This document shows positions 61,632 through 64,000 of a stretch of DNA of 64,000 nucleotides, one piece after another (positions within the stretch are counted from its first letter, which is position 1; each line of letters opens with the position of its first letter). Location of the stretch: contig DGHT01000010.1 of the NCBI GenBank assembly GCA_002392765.1, positions 62,740 to 126,739 on the forward strand, written 5' to 3'. This DNA comes from Verrucomicrobia bacterium UBA3841 (GTDB lineage Bacteria > Verrucomicrobiota > Kiritimatiellia > RFP12 > UBA1067). Position numbers and translations under genes: made by a program. The notes beneath the pieces are model-generated. The model made no database searches. It was given only the letters and a program-made list of their open reading frames with translations, and had not been told where the DNA came from.

Positions 61632-63035
61632 ATGAGAATCGACAGAAAGAAATTCATCGGGAACATGCTGTCCGGTGGCGCGGCGGTCGCGGCCGGAGCT
61701 GCGCTCGGCGACGAGTTCGCCGCCGCAGATGGGACACTTCCTCCCGGCAGCTGCGGCGACCCCGACAACGTATGGTTCGGCAAGCATATTTTTCCGCTTG
61801 AACCGACGATGGCCGACGGCCCGAGCTGCTTTTTGAAGGACGGCAGGGTGATCGAGCCGGCGAAGGAGATACCCGTATTCCGCAAGACAGACGTCGTTGT
61901 CGTCGGCGGAGGCCCCGCAGGATTCGCCGCGGCGATCGGCGCCGCGCGCGCCGGCGCCAAAGTCGCGCTCGTCGAGCGTTACGGCTCGCTTGGCGGGCTG
62001 TTCACGAACGGGATGGTGCTCATTATGCTTTCGACCTCGCGCCGCGAGGAGAGCGGAAGGTGGACTTTAGTCACGAGGGGTGTCTGCGAAGAGTTCATGG
62101 AGCGCTCCTGCAAGTACGGAAAGGCTTTCTGCAATCCGCCCGCGAGTACGCTCCCCGGTCAGATGTGGCAGCCGACGGTCGACCCGGAATGGGCGAAGGT
62201 GTTGATGGACGAAATGGCCGCCGAGGCGGGAGTGGAACTGTTCTTCCATTCGTGGGGCGTGGATGTCATACAGGAAGGCGGCGCCGTAAAGGGGGTGGTT
62301 TTCGAGTCGAAGGAAGGGCGGCAGGCGGTTCTTGCGAGCCAGGTGGTGGACTGCACGGGCGACGCGGACATGCTCTTCAAGGCGGGCGGCGGCTACAGTC
62401 AGGTCACCTCGCCGATCTCCACCGTATTCCGCTGGGCTAACATGGATACGATCAACCCGCCCAAAGGTTCCTCCGCGATGCTGCCGCGGCGCGGCAACGA
62501 GGGCAATCCCGACGCGCACTGGGGGCACTGCGGCATGGAGACGGGCAACGCTCTCTCCGTCCGCGACCTTTCGCGCCTTGAGGTCGAGATGCGCCGCAGG
62601 AACTGGGAGCAGGTTCTGGAGATGCGCTCCACGCCGGGCTGGGAGAACGTCTACACTTCCAACTCCGCTTCGCAGATAGGAGTGCGCCAGTCGCGTCTCG
62701 TGGACGCGGAGTTCGTCATCGGGCGCGAGGAAATCCGCAAAGGGCTGGATTTCGACGACGTCGTCGGCTGGTGCGGACACGACCACTCCCACGCCGCGTT
62801 TCCCGTGTGCTACAGGCAGATTCTCCCGAAGAAGATCGACAACCTCCTCTGCGCCGGACGCTGCCTCGGCAAAGGCGACACGATCGACACGTTCCGTCTG
62901 ATCTGCCCTTGCTTCGTGACTGGCCACGCCGCAGGCGTAGCCGCCGCGCTGTCTGCCAGGAAGGGCGTCGCTCCGCGCGCGCTCTCCCCCAAAGTGCTTA
63001 AGGACGAACTGCTTCGTCAAAAAGCCTATCTGTGA
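61632..63035 (+). CDS. Exported FAD-dependent oxidoreductase
   Basis: 467 residues. The N-terminus looks like a Tat signal (DRKKFIGNML, then an Ala-rich stretch) and has only an RK-type pair. FAD-binding motif VVVVGGGPAGFAAAIGAARAGAKVALVER (~82-110), LGGLFTNGMV, VVDCTGDADMLFKAGG, and C-terminal LLCAGRCLGKGDTIDTFRL ... GHAAGVAAALS: the FAD_oxidored (PF12831-type) family often found beside polysaccharide-degradation genes. Substrate unknown. Alone under its own promoter. Confidence 0.85.
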   Translation: MRIDRKKFIGNMLSGGAAVAAGAALGDEFAAADGTLPPGSCGDPDNVWFGKHIFPLEPTMADGPSCFLKDGRVIEPAKEIPVFRKTDVVVVGGGPAGFAAAIGAARAGAKVALVERYGSLGGLFTNGMVLIMLSTSRREESGRWTLVTRGVCEEFMERSCKYGKAFCNPPASTLPGQMWQPTVDPEWAKVLMDEMAAEAGVELFFHSWGVDVIQEGGAVKGVVFESKEGRQAVLASQVVDCTGDADMLFKAGGGYSQVTSPISTVFRWANMDTINPPKGSSAMLPRRGNEGNPDAHWGHCGMETGNALSVRDLSRLEVEMRRRNWEQVLEMRSTPGWENVYTSNSASQIGVRQSRLVDAEFVIGREEIRKGLDFDDVVGWCGHDHSHAAFPVCYRQILPKKIDNLLCAGRCLGKGDTIDTFRLICPCFVTGHAAGVAAALSARKGVAPRALSPKVLKDELLRQKAYL

Positions 63036-63190
63036 CCCTGCCGTAAATGGGGAATGGGGGAATTGCGGAATTTTGGAATTGAGAAAATGTTGCCATTAGA
63101 GGTAATTGCAACCCCCCGAATATATTTCACGCCAAGTTCGCGAAGTGCGCGAAGTTATGTTTTAAGGGTAGCTTTGCGAACTTAGCGTAC
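63036..63190. repeat. Short-repeat-rich gap
   Basis: GGAATTGCGGAATT-type units (63048-63085), similar to those after uvrA, and a TTCGCGAAGTGCGCGAAGTT / CTTTGCGAACTTAGCG block (63130-63200). No gene is seen. Confidence 0.65.
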
Positions 63191-63520
63191 TTTGCGTGAG
63201 ATAGACAAGGCGGGGGATGAGTGTAAAATGAAAAATCGCGGAATCGAGATTGTTTTTAACCGTAGACATGCACAGACGGCGTTCGTTGATTTTCGCGATG
63301 CCGCTGAAATCGCTGCACCAGCTGGGCGTAAGAGAGACGCGTCCGTGCCGGTCTGTGTTTTATTGGACGGCAGACATCGTTTGCGTCCGATGTCGAAGCC
63401 GGGCCGATTCATGTAAACGACAAGCACCGACACACCGTATGCCTGCGCCGCGTTCGGCACCGTCTTTCACTTCCCGTCACGGAGTACCTCCATGACTTTC
63501 AGCTTGAACGCCTCACTATA
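63182..63520 (-). pseudogene. Decayed IS3-type transposase OrfA
   Basis: Read on the minus strand from ~63520: YSEAFKLKVMEVLRDGK, then TGA where the family has Trp, then KTVPNAAQAYGVS and VVYMNRPGF. This is the HTH region of an IS3-family OrfA with a stop and probable small deletions. No OrfB is seen and no clear terminal repeats were found. Confidence 0.6.
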
Positions 63521-63752
63521 TCTTTTTTATCTTTAATGTCTACCCACTTGCATATTTGACTTCAAAGAGAAAGTGTCAACCTGTCATAATCGGGGCAGTG
63601 TTGTATTGCCTGTACAAGTTTTCAACAAAAAGTGCCGGTGGCGGTATCGGCTGAAATGCGTCGAGGCATACTGAGGTGGAGAATACCGGAAACTCGGACT
63701 GTAGCCCTCGCAAGAAGGAGATACCGATGATGGTGGTTTCACACGTGAAGGC
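63521..63752. other. Non-coding stretch
   Basis: No supported gene, promoter or repeat recognised between the IS remnant and the tandem repeat. Confidence 0.5.
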
Positions 63753-63992
63753 GTATGTGGAAAATCAGCATCCGAGGCATTTTGCGCAGTTCCAGTGCAA
63801 CATGTTTCGCTCATGAAGCCGTTTGCGGAAAATCAGCATCCGAGGTGTTTTACGCAGTCCTAGTGCCACATGTTTCACTCATGAAACCGTATGCGGAAAA
63901 TCAGCATCCGAGGTATTTTACGCAGTCCCAGTGCCACATGTTTCACTCATGAAGCCGTATGCGGACAATCAGCATACATGCTTTGATAAAGG
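63753..63992. repeat. 68-bp tandem repeat, about 3.5 units
   Basis: Units start at 63753, 63821, 63889 and 63957 (GTATGCGGAAAATCAGCATC, then CGAGGTATTTTACGCAGTCC and GCCACATGTTTCACTCATGA). Units 1-3 differ by a few substitutions; the fourth breaks off after AATCAGCAT. 68 is not a multiple of 3, so a coding role is unlikely. The array may continue beyond related sequence at the window edge. Confidence 0.9.
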
Positions 63993-64000
63993 AATCTCCG

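Noticed and set aside
63192..63416. 74-codon plus-strand frame near the right end
   Set aside because: It lies opposite the decayed IS3 OrfA, which explains the sequence on the minus strand.
63753..63992. 68-bp periodic sequence as CRISPR
   Set aside because: The would-be spacers are conserved between units, so it is a plain tandem repeat.
49513..64000. DGR reverse transcriptase or template repeat beside the variable regions
   Set aside because: Looked for a protein with a reverse-transcriptase YxDD-type motif and for a second adenine-rich copy of the variable blocks; none seen in the window.
1..64000. tRNA, rRNA, tmRNA, RNase P RNA or riboswitches
   Set aside because: No convincing cloverleaf T-loops, rRNA cores or known riboswitch folds were noticed by eye; a covariance-model search would be decisive.

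Overview
Organism and general character. The window is GC-rich, bacterial and densely coded, mostly on the + strand. It carries core genes (uvrA, tilS, glgB, mlaEFD, recA, folD, a fused secDF, prfB, lgt, holA). It also has many eukaryote-like or envelope-signalling genes: Ser/Thr kinases, FHA, SPFH, FGE-sulfatase/C-type-lectin-fold sensors, a C10 protease and DUF4143 ATPases. Together with a eukaryote-type (GH13_8-like) branching enzyme and a carboxynorspermidine-type dehydrogenase, this suggests a PVC-superphylum bacterium, perhaps a gut or rumen Kiritimatiellota/Lentisphaerota relative. That placement is inference; no rRNA or tRNA gene was seen.

Layout. 1-8589 is core: the end of uvrA, a palindrome cluster, tilS (minus strand), then a tight chain glgB - CsgG-like - lipoprotein - mlaE - mlaF - mlaD. 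8590-18740 is an accessory island with softer codon use: TIR-FGE, DUF4062-STAND ATPase with a possible -1 frame tail, a tandem W/CDW repeat protein, metallophosphoesterase, RapZ-C-like protein, secreted and Sel1 proteins, a broken gene, a DUF4143 ATPase and a Cys-based phosphatase. 18740-20356 is a class B PBP homologue lacking the catalytic serine. 20357-26230 holds an orphan gene behind direct repeats and a 1460-residue C10 protease/beta-helix protein. 26262-39741 is core again (recA, a NusG paralogue, folD, secDF, prfB, dehydrogenase, FtsB-like, M50-like, lgt, holA, PTS-IIA-like, HAD phosphatase, glycerophosphotransferase-like).

39954-49509 looks like one six-gene operon: HTH regulator, zinc-ribbon SPFH protein, zinc-ribbon FHA protein, lipoprotein, CsgG/FlgO-like protein, and a 1395-residue Ser/Thr kinase with LysM and a terpene-cyclase-like toroid. 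49513-61318 is an array of further copies of the same kinase module. Two end in Fibrobacter-major-paralogous (C-type-lectin-like) domains, one has lost its FGE domain through a frame break, and one is a 56-codon stub. They are interleaved with a DUF4062-RecG-like ATPase gene, its truncated copy, and two DUF4143 ATPases with their own promoters. 61632-64000 holds a FAD oxidoreductase, a decayed IS3-type orfA and a 68-bp tandem repeat.

Main points. (1) The C-termini of the FGE and Fibrobacter-major-type domains look like variable regions of a diversity-generating retroelement (DGR): substitutions fall at positions expected to be Asn, mostly NNC codons, next to conserved 3' sequence. No reverse transcriptase or template repeat lies in the window. 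(2) The kinase genes carry several families of short palindromes in frame: 8-bp stem/3-nt loop units, GTAG-headed REP-like hairpins, CGCGGAG and GGGGAAC repeats. They sit at the same surface positions of the kinase fold in different copies, while one copy is free of them at the first site. (3) TIR-FGE plus STAND, and kinase-sensor plus DUF4062 ATPase, suggest a diversified immune or conflict repertoire. The functional reading is inference.
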